Assembly: GCA_905236455.1 (NCBI GenBank)
Contig: CAJOPT010000035.1
Location: 1-35,801, forward strand
Reading direction: 5' to 3'
Length of the DNA: 35,801 nt
Origin: an uncultured Prevotella sp.
Lineage (GTDB): Bacteria; Bacteroidota; Bacteroidia; Bacteroidales; Bacteroidaceae
Positions 26,714-34,402 of this stretch are shown here, piece by piece (position 1 is the first letter of the stretch; each line of letters begins with the position of its first letter). The notes under the pieces were generated by a model. That model was given only the letters and a program-made list of their open reading frames with translations, did no database searches and was not told the origin of the DNA. The position numbers and the translations under genes are program-made.

Positions 26714-27937
26714 GTGAAACTGAGCATTATTATAGTAAACTACAATGTCAAGTACTATGTGGAACAGTGCTTGAACTCAGTTTTACGTTCAGTTAAAGGT
26801 ATTGAGGCAGAGGTAATAGTTGTTGACAACCATTCTAAGGATGGTTCGGTAGAGTACTTGAAAAGCCATTTCCCAGAGGTGAATGTGGTAGCGTCTAATC
26901 ACAATCTCGGTTTTGCGCGAGCCAATAACATTGGTATACGTCAGAGCCAAGGCGAGCTGATACTATTGCTGAATCCTGATACTTTTGTCGGTGAGCAAAC
27001 AATAAAGAAGTCGGTGGAATTCATAGAGTCACATGATGACATCGGAGCTTTAGGAGTGAGGATGTTGTGTGTTGACGGCAGCGCGGCTAAGGAGTCGCGA
27101 CGTGGCATGCCGACACCAATGACGGCGTTCTATAAGATGATAGGTCTTTGCAACCGTTTCCCTAAGAACAAACGCTTTGGACATTATTATCTGGGTACGC
27201 TGCCATGGGATGAGCCGGTGAATATAGAAGTGGTTAGTGGCGCTTATTGTATGGTACGCCGCTCCACCTTGGATAAAGTAGGTTTGCTTGATGAGGAATT
27301 CTTCATGTACGGAGAAGACATCGACCTCAGTTTTAGGATTCTGAAGGGTGGCTTTAAAAACTGGTATATTCCTGCTAATATATTACATTACAAGGGAGAG
27401 AGCACGCAGAAATCATCATTTAAATATGTGCATGTTTTCTATGACGCAATGCTTATATTCTTCCGTAAGCATTATAGCCATCTGAGTTTCTGGCTTAGTA
27501 TTCCGATAAAAACCGCGGTCTACCTTAAGGCAACTGTTGAGCTCTTTAGAATGGTATCCAATAAGATTTATAAGTCTTTGGGCTTCTTCCCGTCTAATAT
27601 CAGAATACCAGAGTATATTTTCTTAGGCGATGAGGAGGCTATAGGACAATGTAAGGTAATTGCCCGTAGCAATGGCTTGTCAGGGCGCTTTTTTGTTGCC
27701 GATAGCCATTCACATCCAAATGGGCATCTGGATTTGGCTGACCCTGACTCCGGGAAGTCACTTGTCTCAGTATTAGACACGCAACGTACATGGTATCTGA
27801 TAGTATACGACTCAGACTCTTACAGCTATGACCAGATCTTGGATATTTTCAGCCGGAAGCCAATGAGCAGAGTGACACTGGGTACATATAACCGCAAATC
27901 GAAAGCAATCATAACTTGTGAGGAGATAATAGTATGA
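26714..27937 (+). CDS. Family 2 glycosyltransferase
   Basis: This is a membrane-associated or cytoplasmic sugar transferase of 407 residues. It starts with GTG, which gives the canonical MKLSIIIVNYN. The GT-A fold is seen in VVDNHSKDGS (37 onward), LGFARANNIGIR, the DXD-like NPDT (87-90), and the acceptor region GAYCMVRRSTLDKVGLLDEEFFMYGEDIDLSFRI. It resembles rhamnosyltransferase-type GT2 enzymes of surface-glycan synthesis. Past residue 300 there is an additional roughly 100-residue globular extension that I do not recognise. The GNAT gene overlaps its stop by 4 nt (ATGA), suggesting translational coupling. Confidence 0.9.
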   Translation: MKLSIIIVNYNVKYYVEQCLNSVLRSVKGIEAEVIVVDNHSKDGSVEYLKSHFPEVNVVASNHNLGFARANNIGIRQSQGELILLLNPDTFVGEQTIKKSVEFIESHDDIGALGVRMLCVDGSAAKESRRGMPTPMTAFYKMIGLCNRFPKNKRFGHYYLGTLPWDEPVNIEVVSGAYCMVRRSTLDKVGLLDEEFFMYGEDIDLSFRILKGGFKNWYIPANILHYKGESTQKSSFKYVHVFYDAMLIFFRKHYSHLSFWLSIPIKTAVYLKATVELFRMVSNKIYKSLGFFPSNIRIPEYIFLGDEEAIGQCKVIARSNGLSGRFFVADSHSHPNGHLDLADPDSGKSLVSVLDTQRTWYLIVYDSDSYSYDQILDIFSRKPMSRVTLGTYNRKSKAIITCEEIIV

Positions 27938-28443
27938 TTTCCCTTCGTGCTATGGAACCGGATGACTTAGACCTTCTCTATAAGGTAGAGAACGATCAGG
28001 AGCTATGGGAGGTCGGAGCAACTAACGTCCCATATTCAAAGGCATTGTTGCGTGACTTTATAATGAATGCCACGGGAGATATCTATACAGACAAACAAGT
28101 AAGATTAATTGTCGAAGATGACTTTGGAAATGTCGTTGGATTAGTCGATCTGGTTAATTTTAATCCAAGGCATCTCAGGGCTGAGGTCGGTATTGTTGTA
28201 CTTAAAAACTATCGTAATCAAGGCATAGCTACAGAGGTACTTGCAAAACTTACCTCTTATGCTTCTGATTTCTTACATCTCAGACAACTTTACGCGTGTA
28301 TAGATGCAGGTAACGAGGTGTCTCTTAGGCTCTTTAAAAAATCAGGTTTTATAGAGTCAGGCACGCTACACCAATGGTTGCGAGCTAAAGAAGGGTATCA
28401 TAAGGCTATTTTAATGCAATATCTGTGTGTTAATAATTGCTAA
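27934..28443 (+). CDS. GNAT family N-acetyltransferase
   Basis: This 169-residue acetyl-CoA-dependent acyltransferase has the GNAT fold. The central beta4 strand and pyrophosphate-binding loop are VGIVVLKNYRNQGIA (86 onward, with RNQGIA at 94-99), and the C-terminal NEVSLRLFKKSGF block is typical of RimJ/SpeG-like members. The substrate could be an amine, a protein N-terminus or an amino sugar and is not determined. Overlap with the GT2 gene raises the possibility that it modifies a glycan precursor, which is speculation. Confidence 0.88.
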   Translation: MISLRAMEPDDLDLLYKVENDQELWEVGATNVPYSKALLRDFIMNATGDIYTDKQVRLIVEDDFGNVVGLVDLVNFNPRHLRAEVGIVVLKNYRNQGIATEVLAKLTSYASDFLHLRQLYACIDAGNEVSLRLFKKSGFIESGTLHQWLRAKEGYHKAILMQYLCVNNC

Positions 28444-28492
28444 TTAGGAAATAATTCTTATCTATAGATGCTCTTTTCTTAAAGTTTTATAT

Positions 28493-28500
28493 TACCTTTG
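28493..28500 (+). promoter_or_regulatory. -7 element of the tRNA-Asp promoter
   Basis: TACCTTTG lies 17 nt upstream of the first tRNA-Asp. The -33 region has no clean TTTG. Confidence 0.55.
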
Positions 28501-28517
28501 CAACCGCAAATCAGAAA

Positions 28518-28592
28518 GGTGCGTTAGTTCAGCCTGGTTAGAATGCCTGCCTGTCACGCAGGAGGTCACGGGTTCGAGTCCCGTACGCACCG
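28518..28592 (+). tRNA. tRNA-Asp (anticodon GUC), copy 1
   Basis: A complete 75-nt cloverleaf. The acceptor is GGTGCGT/ACGCACC with discriminator G, the anticodon stem CCTGC/GCAGG encloses CTGTCAC with anticodon GTC, and the T-arm is CGGGTTCGAGTCCCG. CCA is not encoded. Confidence 0.96.
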
Positions 28593-28615
28593 CTTTGTTT
28601 GCAGAAAAGACCAAA

Positions 28616-28690
28616 GGTGCGTTAGTTCAGCCTGGTTAGAATGCCTGCCTGTCACGCAGGAGGTCACGGGTTCGAGTCCCGTACGCACCG
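28616..28690 (+). tRNA. tRNA-Asp (anticodon GUC), copy 2
   Basis: Identical to copy 1 over all 75 nt and separated from it by 23 nt. Both are probably cut from one precursor that ends at the following terminator. Confidence 0.96.
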
Positions 28691-28694
28691 CAGA

Positions 28695-28720
28695 AAGCTA
28701 TCCGAAAGGATGGCTTTTTT
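28695..28720 (+). terminator. Terminator of the tRNA-Asp pair
   Basis: AAGCTATCC and GGATGGCTT pair around a GAAA tetraloop (one G-U pair) and run into six T. The hairpin begins 4 nt after the second tRNA. Confidence 0.88.
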
Positions 28721-28732
28721 ATTTAGTATGTG

Positions 28733-29317
28733 TTAAAATGCGAGTTTCTCCAGTCTGTTTCTAAGTTGCCCAGCTTCCGACTTACGTATTGCAAGCTTTA
28801 TCTCACAGGTGTTGTCATATATCTGTGAGACAATGCGTGGTGACATATCCTTGACGATGCGCATAACATCGTTCATCATAGGGTAGGAGAATGTATAGGT
28901 AATAATCTCCTCTACTTGTCTTGTTACTATTTGGGAGTGGGCTATGGCATCGGCGGCAGCCTCCCGATATGCGACAATCAGTCCGCTTGTTCCGAGGTTT
29001 ACTCCGCCATAGTATCGTACAACCACAATCAGTATATCTGTCAACTCGTTGGAGTTGATTTGTCCGAGAATAGGTTTGCCGGCAGTGGAACTTGGTTCTC
29101 CATCGTCATTGGCACGGAACTCATTCCGGTCTGCGCCAAGCATATATGCATAGCATACGTGGCGTGCGTCATAGTATTTCTTTCTGTATGAGGCAAGGAT
29201 GTCCTTTATCTCCTCAACAGTGGTGACATAATGGGCAAAAGCGAGGAATTTACTACGTTTCTCAGTGTAGTATCCCTCGCTTATTTGATTTGTTATTGTT
29301 TTATATTCGTCTGTCAT
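28733..29317 (-). CDS. IMPACT/YigZ family protein (UPF0029)
   Basis: A 194-residue cytoplasmic protein. The N-terminal UPF0029 domain has the hallmark KRSKFLAFAHYV, DARHVCYAYMLG, NDDGEPSSTAGKPIL and VVRYYGGVNLGTSGL blocks. The C-terminal ferredoxin-like domain resembles EF-G domain V. Family members are linked to translation or Lon-associated regulation, but the precise function is unsettled. The ATG overlaps the stop of the DUF1015 gene by 4 nt. Confidence 0.92.
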   Translation of the reverse strand: MTDEYKTITNQISEGYYTEKRSKFLAFAHYVTTVEEIKDILASYRKKYYDARHVCYAYMLGADRNEFRANDDGEPSSTAGKPILGQINSNELTDILIVVVRYYGGVNLGTSGLIVAYREAAADAIAHSQIVTRQVEEIITYTFSYPMMNDVMRIVKDMSPRIVSQIYDNTCEIKLAIRKSEAGQLRNRLEKLAF

Positions 29318-30561
29318 ACAAGTTTGTGAATCACAAGTCCTGAGCGAAGCTTCGGTTCAAACCATGTTGCCTTTGGCGGCATGATCTTTCCACTGTCTGC
29401 AATATCCATAATCTGTTGCATGGAGACAGGATAAAGGGCAAGTGCCGCACGCATCTCACCGCTGTCAACACGGCGCTTAAGCTCTCCGAGCCCACGTAGT
29501 CCGCCAACGAAGTCAATGCGCTTACTTGACCGTAGGTCTCCTATATTCAGGATCTCGTCAAGGATCAGACGTGAGGAAATGTCAACATCGAGCACTCCAA
29601 TAGGGTCATTATTGTCGTATGTACCCTCCTTGGCAACGAGTGAGTACCAATGCTCATCAAGGTAAAGTGAGAACTCATGCAGCTTGGCAGGCTTGTATAT
29701 ATTTGTACCCTTGTCTTCTACTGTAAAGTTTTTCTTCAGAGCCTCGATGAATTGCTCTGAAGTAAGACCGTTGAGGTCTTGCACTACGCGGTTGTAGTCA
29801 AGGATAGTCAACTGGCTTGCCTGAAAGCAAACAGCCATGAAGTAATTGTATTCCTCGTCGCCACGGTGGTTAGGGTTCTGCTTTGCCTTCTCAGCACCAA
29901 CGAGAGCTGCGGCAGCCGACCGATGATGGCCGTCGGCGATATAGAGGCTTGGCATTTTCCTGAATTCTTCAGTGATAGTCGCAATGTCGTCGTCGTCGGT
30001 GACACACCAGAACTGATGCCGGAAACCGTCGATTGGTGCAATGAAGTCGTACTCCGGTTCACTGGCGGCGTAGCGCATGATAAGGGTGTTGAGCACTTCA
30101 TTGTCAGGATATGCGAAGAACACCGGTTCGATGTTGGCATTGTTTACCCGTACATGCTTCATCCTGTCTTCTTCCTTGTCGCGGCGTGTCAGCTCATGCT
30201 TCTTTATCACACCCGTCATATAGTCATTGACATATGCGCCAACAACTAAGCCGTATTGTGTCTTGCCGTTCATGGTTTGGGCATAGATGTAGTATTGTTC
30301 CTTCTCATCCTGCACAAGCCATCCTTTGTCCTGAAACATCTGGAAATTCTCCGCAGCCTTCTCATATACGCGAGGATCGTACTCGCTCGTTCCCGGCTCG
30401 AAGTTTATTTCCGGTTTAATGATGCGATAAAGACTCATCTCATTGTTACCAGCCTCCTCGCGTGCTTCCTCAGAATCAAGGACGTCATAAGGGCGGCTTT
30501 CAATTCTCTCTACCAGGTTCTTTGGGGGTCTGATACCCTTGAAAGGTTTTATGATTGCCAT
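29314..30561 (-). CDS. DUF1015 family protein (SerK/ParB-like fold)
   Basis: A 415-residue cytoplasmic protein beginning MAIIKPFKGIRPP. A TTG start three codons earlier is possible but the ATG is preferred. The hallmark ADGHHRSAAA (from about 209) matches the DGHHR motif of the DUF1015/SbnI/SerK group, in which some members phosphorylate free serine with ATP or ADP. In many Bacteroidetes such genes lie next to serA and serC. Here they do not, and the neighbour is the YigZ-family gene with a 4-nt overlap. Serine kinase activity is an inference from family motifs only. Confidence 0.87.
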   Translation of the reverse strand: MAIIKPFKGIRPPKNLVERIESRPYDVLDSEEAREEAGNNEMSLYRIIKPEINFEPGTSEYDPRVYEKAAENFQMFQDKGWLVQDEKEQYYIYAQTMNGKTQYGLVVGAYVNDYMTGVIKKHELTRRDKEEDRMKHVRVNNANIEPVFFAYPDNEVLNTLIMRYAASEPEYDFIAPIDGFRHQFWCVTDDDDIATITEEFRKMPSLYIADGHHRSAAAALVGAEKAKQNPNHRGDEEYNYFMAVCFQASQLTILDYNRVVQDLNGLTSEQFIEALKKNFTVEDKGTNIYKPAKLHEFSLYLDEHWYSLVAKEGTYDNNDPIGVLDVDISSRLILDEILNIGDLRSSKRIDFVGGLRGLGELKRRVDSGEMRAALALYPVSMQQIMDIADSGKIMPPKATWFEPKLRSGLVIHKLV

Positions 30562-30588
30562 ATTATACAAAGTTTATTAAATTGTTTA

Positions 30589-30620
30589 CAAAGATATGGA
30601 TTTATTTTGTAAATACCAAA
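30589..30620 (-). promoter_or_regulatory. Promoter of the DUF1015-yigZ operon
   Basis: On the minus strand TTTG (30620-30617) and TATCTTTG (30596-30589) have a 20-nt spacer, a perfect consensus match. It overlaps the divergent promoter at 30606-30636. Confidence 0.8.
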
Positions 30621-30636
30621 CTTTGAAGTATTTTTG
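30606..30636 (+). promoter_or_regulatory. Promoter of the small secreted protein gene
   Basis: TTTG (30606-30609) and TATTTTTG (30629-30636) have a 19-nt spacer. The predicted start is about 25 nt before the ATG at 30668, and excludes the longer open frame that begins at 30596. Confidence 0.75.
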
Positions 30637-30667
30637 CATTTTGAATTTTGAAGAAAAAGGAAAAGAG

Positions 30668-31102
30668 ATGAAAAGGAAACTAATAATATTGCTTTTGTCT
30701 GTTCTTACATTAAGCATGCAGGCGCAGGAAAGCGTTTGGACAAAAAACTCACCCTTCAGGTGCAGGATCGACAATGAGGAATATCATGTCTGGATGACGA
30801 TAGACTTTATAGATAACAGTATAAAGATTCCATTGCAGGAGGAGATTTTTGGAAATGTACCCGGATATATCGGTTCGACAAAGGATACCCGCAAGTGGAT
30901 CATTACCGATGCCGAAGTAAAAGACAATGTTGCCACACTGTCAATTATCAATGACTACGGCTCGGAAGACCTTACCGCTACTCTGACCTTAAACAAAGAC
31001 GGTTCTTATACCCTTAAGCAGGAAGACGGCGCCACTATAAAAATGGTGGAGAACCGCAAATGGGTTAAATTGCCGAAGAAGCTTGTTTTTAAGTCAAAGT
31101 AA
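30668..31102 (+). CDS. Small secreted protein of unknown function
   Basis: I do not recognise the family with confidence. The 144-residue protein has a signal peptide (MKRKLIILLLSVLTLSMQAQ, cleavage near QAQ-E) and no lipobox, so it should be periplasmic or exported. The mature region is beta-rich, with strands such as HVWMTIDFIDNSIKI, KWIITDAEVKDN and SYTLKQEDGATIKM, and has no visible catalytic motif. It is 24 bp upstream of pcrA and probably shares its transcript, which is an odd partnership. Confidence 0.72.
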   Translation: MKRKLIILLLSVLTLSMQAQESVWTKNSPFRCRIDNEEYHVWMTIDFIDNSIKIPLQEEIFGNVPGYIGSTKDTRKWIITDAEVKDNVATLSIINDYGSEDLTATLTLNKDGSYTLKQEDGATIKMVENRKWVKLPKKLVFKSK

Positions 31103-31126
31103 TGAAAAGAAAAGCACCTAAGAAAT

Positions 31127-33745
31127 ATGCTTAATACAGGAGTAATGACCTCTAATGCCGATTTTCTGTCGCAGCTTAATGACTCACAGCGTGCCGCCGT
31201 GGAGTTTGTTGACGGACCGTCACTTGTAATAGCTGGCGCAGGCTCAGGAAAGACACGTGTCCTTACCTATAAGATAGCTTTTTTGCTACAACAAGGCATG
31301 AAACCATGGAACATCTTGGCGCTGACATTCACCAATAAGGCAGCCAAGGAGATGAAAACACGTATCGGCGGATTGGTTGGAGAGGCAGGTTCACAGTATC
31401 TTCAGATGGGAACGTTCCACTCCGTCTTTTCCAGGATTTTGAGAATTGAGGCTGAGCACATAGGGTATAATGCCAACTACACCATCTATGATGAGACAGA
31501 CTCCCGCTCATTGATTAAGAATATCATCAAGGGATTGAATCTTGATGAGAAGAAATACAAGCCGGCAACGTTACACAACAGGATCTCGATGGCTAAGAAC
31601 CATCTTATCTCTTCTGCCGATTATGCTTTGGACAGAAGTGCCCTTCAGCGTGATGCGGAAACGCGGATGCCCGAAATAAGTATGATTTACAGTGCTTATC
31701 AGGCTCGTTTGGAGCAGGCAAACGCAATGGACTTTGATGATCTTCTTATGAACACATACCGACTGTTCCGTGACAATGATGACATACGCCGTAAATATGC
31801 CGAACAATATCAGTTCGTACTCGTCGATGAGTATCAGGATACAAACTTCGCACAGCAGTCCATAGTGCTTCAACTGGTAAAAGAGCACCATAGAATATGT
31901 GTTGTCGGTGATGACGCACAGAGCATATATGCCTTCAGAGGTGCCAACATTGATAACATACTTGACTTCCAGAAGCATTTCACAGATTCCAGGATGTTCA
32001 AACTCGAACAGAACTACCGTAGCACACAGCGTATCGTGCAGGCGGCAAATAGCCTGATACGCCACAATCAGCGGCAGATACACAAGGATGTATACAGTCA
32101 TAATGCCGAGGGGGAAAAGATAATCTACAAACCGGCATATAGTGACAAGGAAGAGGCAATGATCGTGTGCAATGAGATTCAGCGGATAAAGAGGCAGGAT
32201 CTTTGTGAGTATTCTGATTTTGCCATACTTTATCGTACAAATGCGCAGAGTCGTGCTTTTGAGGAGGAGATGCGTAAAAAGGGCATTCCTTACCGCATAT
32301 ATGGTGGCTTGTCGTTCTATCAGCGGAAGGAGATAAAAGATATCATAGCATACTTCAGGCTTGTTGCCAATCCTAACGACGAAGAGGCTTTCAGAAGGGT
32401 TATAAACTATCCTACACGTGGTATAGGTAATACAACCATTCAGAAAATACTTTTATGTTCGCAGAAACATCAAGTAGGGGTATGGGATGTTATCACGCAT
32501 CCTATGGATTATGGTTTGGATTTAAACCGCGGTACCTTGTCAAAGATAGAGGCGTTCCGAAATATGATGATGGACTTTCAGACTAAAAGTGGAATGACCG
32601 ACGTCTTTGTGTTGGGACAGGAGATTATCAAGGTCAGTGGCATATATGCCGACCTTTATTCTTCTAACGAGCCTGAAGCCATTGCCCGACAGGAGAACCT
32701 TGAGGAGTTTGTCAGTGGTATGCAGGACTTTGTGGAGATAGCAAAGGAAGAAGGTCGTGAGAAGGAAATCTTCTTGTCTGACTTCTTACAGGATGTGGCA
32801 TTACTTACAGATCTTGACTCCAGCCAGAGGCGGGAGTCAAGTAAAACAATGTCTAATAGTCTGCCGCCACAGACGGCAGACTACGAGGATGTCGAGAGCA
32901 GTAAGGTCTCTCTAATGACAATCCATTCGGCAAAAGGTCTGGAGTTTCCTACTGTCTTTATCGTAGGTCTGGAGGAGAATATCTTTCCGAGCCAACTGTC
33001 TGTAAACTCAAAAAGAGAGCTTGAGGAGGAGCGCCGCTTGTTCTACGTGGCAATTACGCGTGCTGAAAAGCACTGTATTCTTACAAATGCCAAGAGCCGT
33101 TTCCGCTATGGCAGGATGGAGTTCGACTCTCCAAGCCGCTTTCTTAACGACATTGATCCTCAGCTGATAAAAGTGGAAGGGGAGGATGCACGCCCTTATA
33201 AAACATTGTCTAATAGTCTTCCGTCTGCAACGGAAGACTCCCGTCCTTGGCGGGAGTCTTATAAAACATTGTCTAATAGTCTTCCGTCTGCAACGGAAGA
33301 CTATGAACACAACAAGCCATATACTGGAAGTCGTCCATGGGGTAATGAATGGCAGGAGATGAGTTCGAGGATTCAGAACTCACGACCGGTGGCTTCACAG
33401 TTTCGCGCTGATCCAAAGCCTAAGATTACCTCTCCGCGACATCCCGAGGCTGCGATTGATCCCTTTAGTGAGTCATTCAAGCGTAAGCTTGTGAGTGCCG
33501 GTGGTAATCTGCGACGTGTTAATGAGGCGATAGGGAATGGTGGCAGGACAGTTCAATCGTCTATCTCGTCTTCAAGCTATAGTTCTGTTAAAGAAGGTAA
33601 TGTTATTGAGCATCAACGCTTTGGAGTTGGAACAGTGTTGAAACTTGAAGGTAGCGGTGAGAATACCAAAGCTACTGTGGAGTTTCGTAATGCGGGTACG
33701 AAACAGCTTCTCTTAAAGTTTGCCCGTTTCAAGGTTATAAGTTAA
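31127..33745 (+). CDS. pcrA: UvrD/PcrA-type superfamily 1A DNA helicase with in-frame palindromic inserts
   Basis: This is a 3'-5' ATP-dependent helicase of repair, replication restart and RecA removal. Motifs include Walker A AGAGSGKTR (36-44), DEYQD (234-238), QNYRS, motif V VSLMTIHSAKGLEFP, and motif VI LFYVAITRAEKH. The last 47 residues are a Tudor-like domain (HQRFGVGTVLKLEGSG onward) as in RNA-polymerase-binding PcrA. At 872 aa it is longer than usual. Residues 564-586 and 690-726 are repeat-derived inserts absent from other PcrA proteins known to me. The first lies just before motif V and the second in the linker to the Tudor domain. An alternative start is the ATG at 31145, preceded by GGAG but only 2 nt away. 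Confidence 0.95.
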   Translation: MLNTGVMTSNADFLSQLNDSQRAAVEFVDGPSLVIAGAGSGKTRVLTYKIAFLLQQGMKPWNILALTFTNKAAKEMKTRIGGLVGEAGSQYLQMGTFHSVFSRILRIEAEHIGYNANYTIYDETDSRSLIKNIIKGLNLDEKKYKPATLHNRISMAKNHLISSADYALDRSALQRDAETRMPEISMIYSAYQARLEQANAMDFDDLLMNTYRLFRDNDDIRRKYAEQYQFVLVDEYQDTNFAQQSIVLQLVKEHHRICVVGDDAQSIYAFRGANIDNILDFQKHFTDSRMFKLEQNYRSTQRIVQAANSLIRHNQRQIHKDVYSHNAEGEKIIYKPAYSDKEEAMIVCNEIQRIKRQDLCEYSDFAILYRTNAQSRAFEEEMRKKGIPYRIYGGLSFYQRKEIKDIIAYFRLVANPNDEEAFRRVINYPTRGIGNTTIQKILLCSQKHQVGVWDVITHPMDYGLDLNRGTLSKIEAFRNMMMDFQTKSGMTDVFVLGQEIIKVSGIYADLYSSNEPEAIARQENLEEFVSGMQDFVEIAKEEGREKEIFLSDFLQDVALLTDLDSSQRRESSKTMSNSLPPQTADYEDVESSKVSLMTIHSAKGLEFPTVFIVGLEENIFPSQLSVNSKRELEEERRLFYVAITRAEKHCILTNAKSRFRYGRMEFDSPSRFLNDIDPQLIKVEGEDARPYKTLSNSLPSATEDSRPWRESYKTLSNSLPSATEDYEHNKPYTGSRPWGNEWQEMSSRIQNSRPVASQFRADPKPKITSPRHPEAAIDPFSESFKRKLVSAGGNLRRVNEAIGNGGRTVQSSISSSSYSSVKEGNVIEHQRFGVGTVLKLEGSGENTKATVEFRNAGTKQLLLKFARFKVIS
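32816..32882 (+). repeat. In-frame palindromic element, single copy in pcrA
   Basis: The element encodes about 22 residues of PcrA (from Asp564). Hairpin 1 is GACTCC/GGAGTC (32816-32838). Hairpin 2 is AGTCTGCCG/CGGCAGACT (32858-32866 with 32874-32882). Between them lies the A/T-rich joint AAAACAATGTCTAAT. Hairpin 2 differs from other copies by a matched pair of changes (T to G and A to C). Confidence 0.85.
33196..33302 (+). repeat. In-frame palindromic element, tandem copies in pcrA
   Basis: Positions 33196-33239 and 33259-33302 are identical over 44 bp at an offset of 63 bp. Hairpin 2 has 10-bp arms AGTCTTCCGT/ACGGAAGACT in both (33215-33239 and 33278-33302). Hairpin 1, GACTCCCG/CGGGAGTC, lies at 33236-33258 and shares GACT with hairpin 2. 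The unit encodes SNSLPSATED then SRPWRESYKTL. Confidence 0.92.
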
Positions 33746-34132
33746 AAAGCACCGAACAATATTAACGGCTTGTCTGGATGATGAATAGTCGGAAATCATT
33801 TATGTAACCGTCAGTCACATGTATTACAGTCCGAAAATATTCGACCTTTCCATTTGTTTTTTTTTTATAAATCAAAATTTGCATAAAGTATCATATTTCA
33901 TTGTAAATAATTGTATATAAGATATTTAGTCACTATGACACTTTTTTTAAAGTATCATAAATTTCATGTGTCTAAGCAATTTAATTGCAAAAGTCTTGCA
34001 TTCCATGCTAAGATGTTGCAATTACCAAAGGTGCGGATATGGAGCTTGGACGGAGGCTGATCCGTATGGAATATAATGGCAAACTCATGACCCAAGAATT
34101 CTGTTTATTACCTGGAAGAATGTTTTTGGTAG

Positions 34133-34153
34133 ACCAAAACAAGTTGTTTTGGT
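34133..34153. repeat. Palindrome A of a pair (ACCAAAACAA G TTGTTTTGGT)
   Basis: A perfect 10-bp inverted repeat around a single G. It has operator-like symmetry and lies 66 bp upstream of a near-identical palindrome. Confidence 0.75.
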
Positions 34154-34200
34154 GCAAAAGAGACTATCTACATGAACCGAAAAGAGTATCTTTATACTAC

Positions 34201-34217
34201 CAAAACAACTTGTTTTG
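34201..34217. repeat. Palindrome B of a pair (CAAAACAA C TTGTTTTG)
   Basis: A perfect 8-bp inverted repeat around a single C. It covers the place where the -33 element of the following promoter-like box would be. Confidence 0.75.
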
Positions 34218-34229
34218 TATTTATGTATC

Positions 34230-34242
34230 TTATGTAACTTTG
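34230..34242 (+). promoter_or_regulatory. Promoter-like box TTATGTAACTTTG, copy 1
   Basis: TAACTTTG (34235-34242) fits TAnnTTTG. TTTG at 34214-34217, inside palindrome B, is 17 nt upstream, short of the consensus spacing. Confidence 0.4.
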
Positions 34243-34294
34243 ATAAAAAGGTACATACAGTCTAACTAACTGATAGTTAGGTGATTATAAAGGA

Positions 34295-34307
34295 TTATGT
34301 AACTTTG
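34295..34307 (+). promoter_or_regulatory. Promoter-like box TTATGTAACTTTG, copy 2
   Basis: An identical 13-nt box 65 bp downstream of copy 1, 23 nt before a small open frame. TTAG at 34277-34280, the end of a hairpin, is 19 nt upstream as a weak -33 candidate. Confidence 0.45.
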
Positions 34308-34330
34308 CATTTTTTTGACGTTGCAAGGAT

Positions 34331-34402
34331 ATGAAGAAGATTGGTGCCTTCAAAATTACTTTCGACGTTTGGCAATACGTGTTTCGACGAATAAGGAGAT
34401 AA
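34331..34402 (+). CDS. Possible small open reading frame (23 aa) or gene fragment
   Basis: An ATG follows a TAACTTTG box by 23 nt, preceded by AAGGAT. The product MKKIGAFKITFDVWQYVFRR is basic and aromatic with no known domain. It could be a real small protein, the start of a truncated gene, or chance. It converges on citCG and ends 7 bp before that gene's stop. Confidence 0.25.
   Translation: MKKIGAFKITFDVWQYVFRRIRR

Noticed and set aside
28518..28690. Tandem tRNA-Asp as evidence of an integrated element
   Set aside because: Both copies are complete and identical, end at a proper terminator and have no integrase nearby. Ordinary duplication explains them.
28543..28764. A 73-codon open frame over the tRNA-Asp genes
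   Set aside because: It is simply the translation of the two tRNA genes and the terminator.
33196..33302. A CRISPR-like array in pcrA
   Set aside because: Units repeat head to tail without unique spacers, are read in frame, and no cas genes are present.
34039..34269. A 76-codon open frame in the pcrA-citCG spacer
   Set aside because: It runs through both palindromes and the first promoter-like box, repeats LYYQNNLFC-type residues because of the palindromes, and lacks a promoter.
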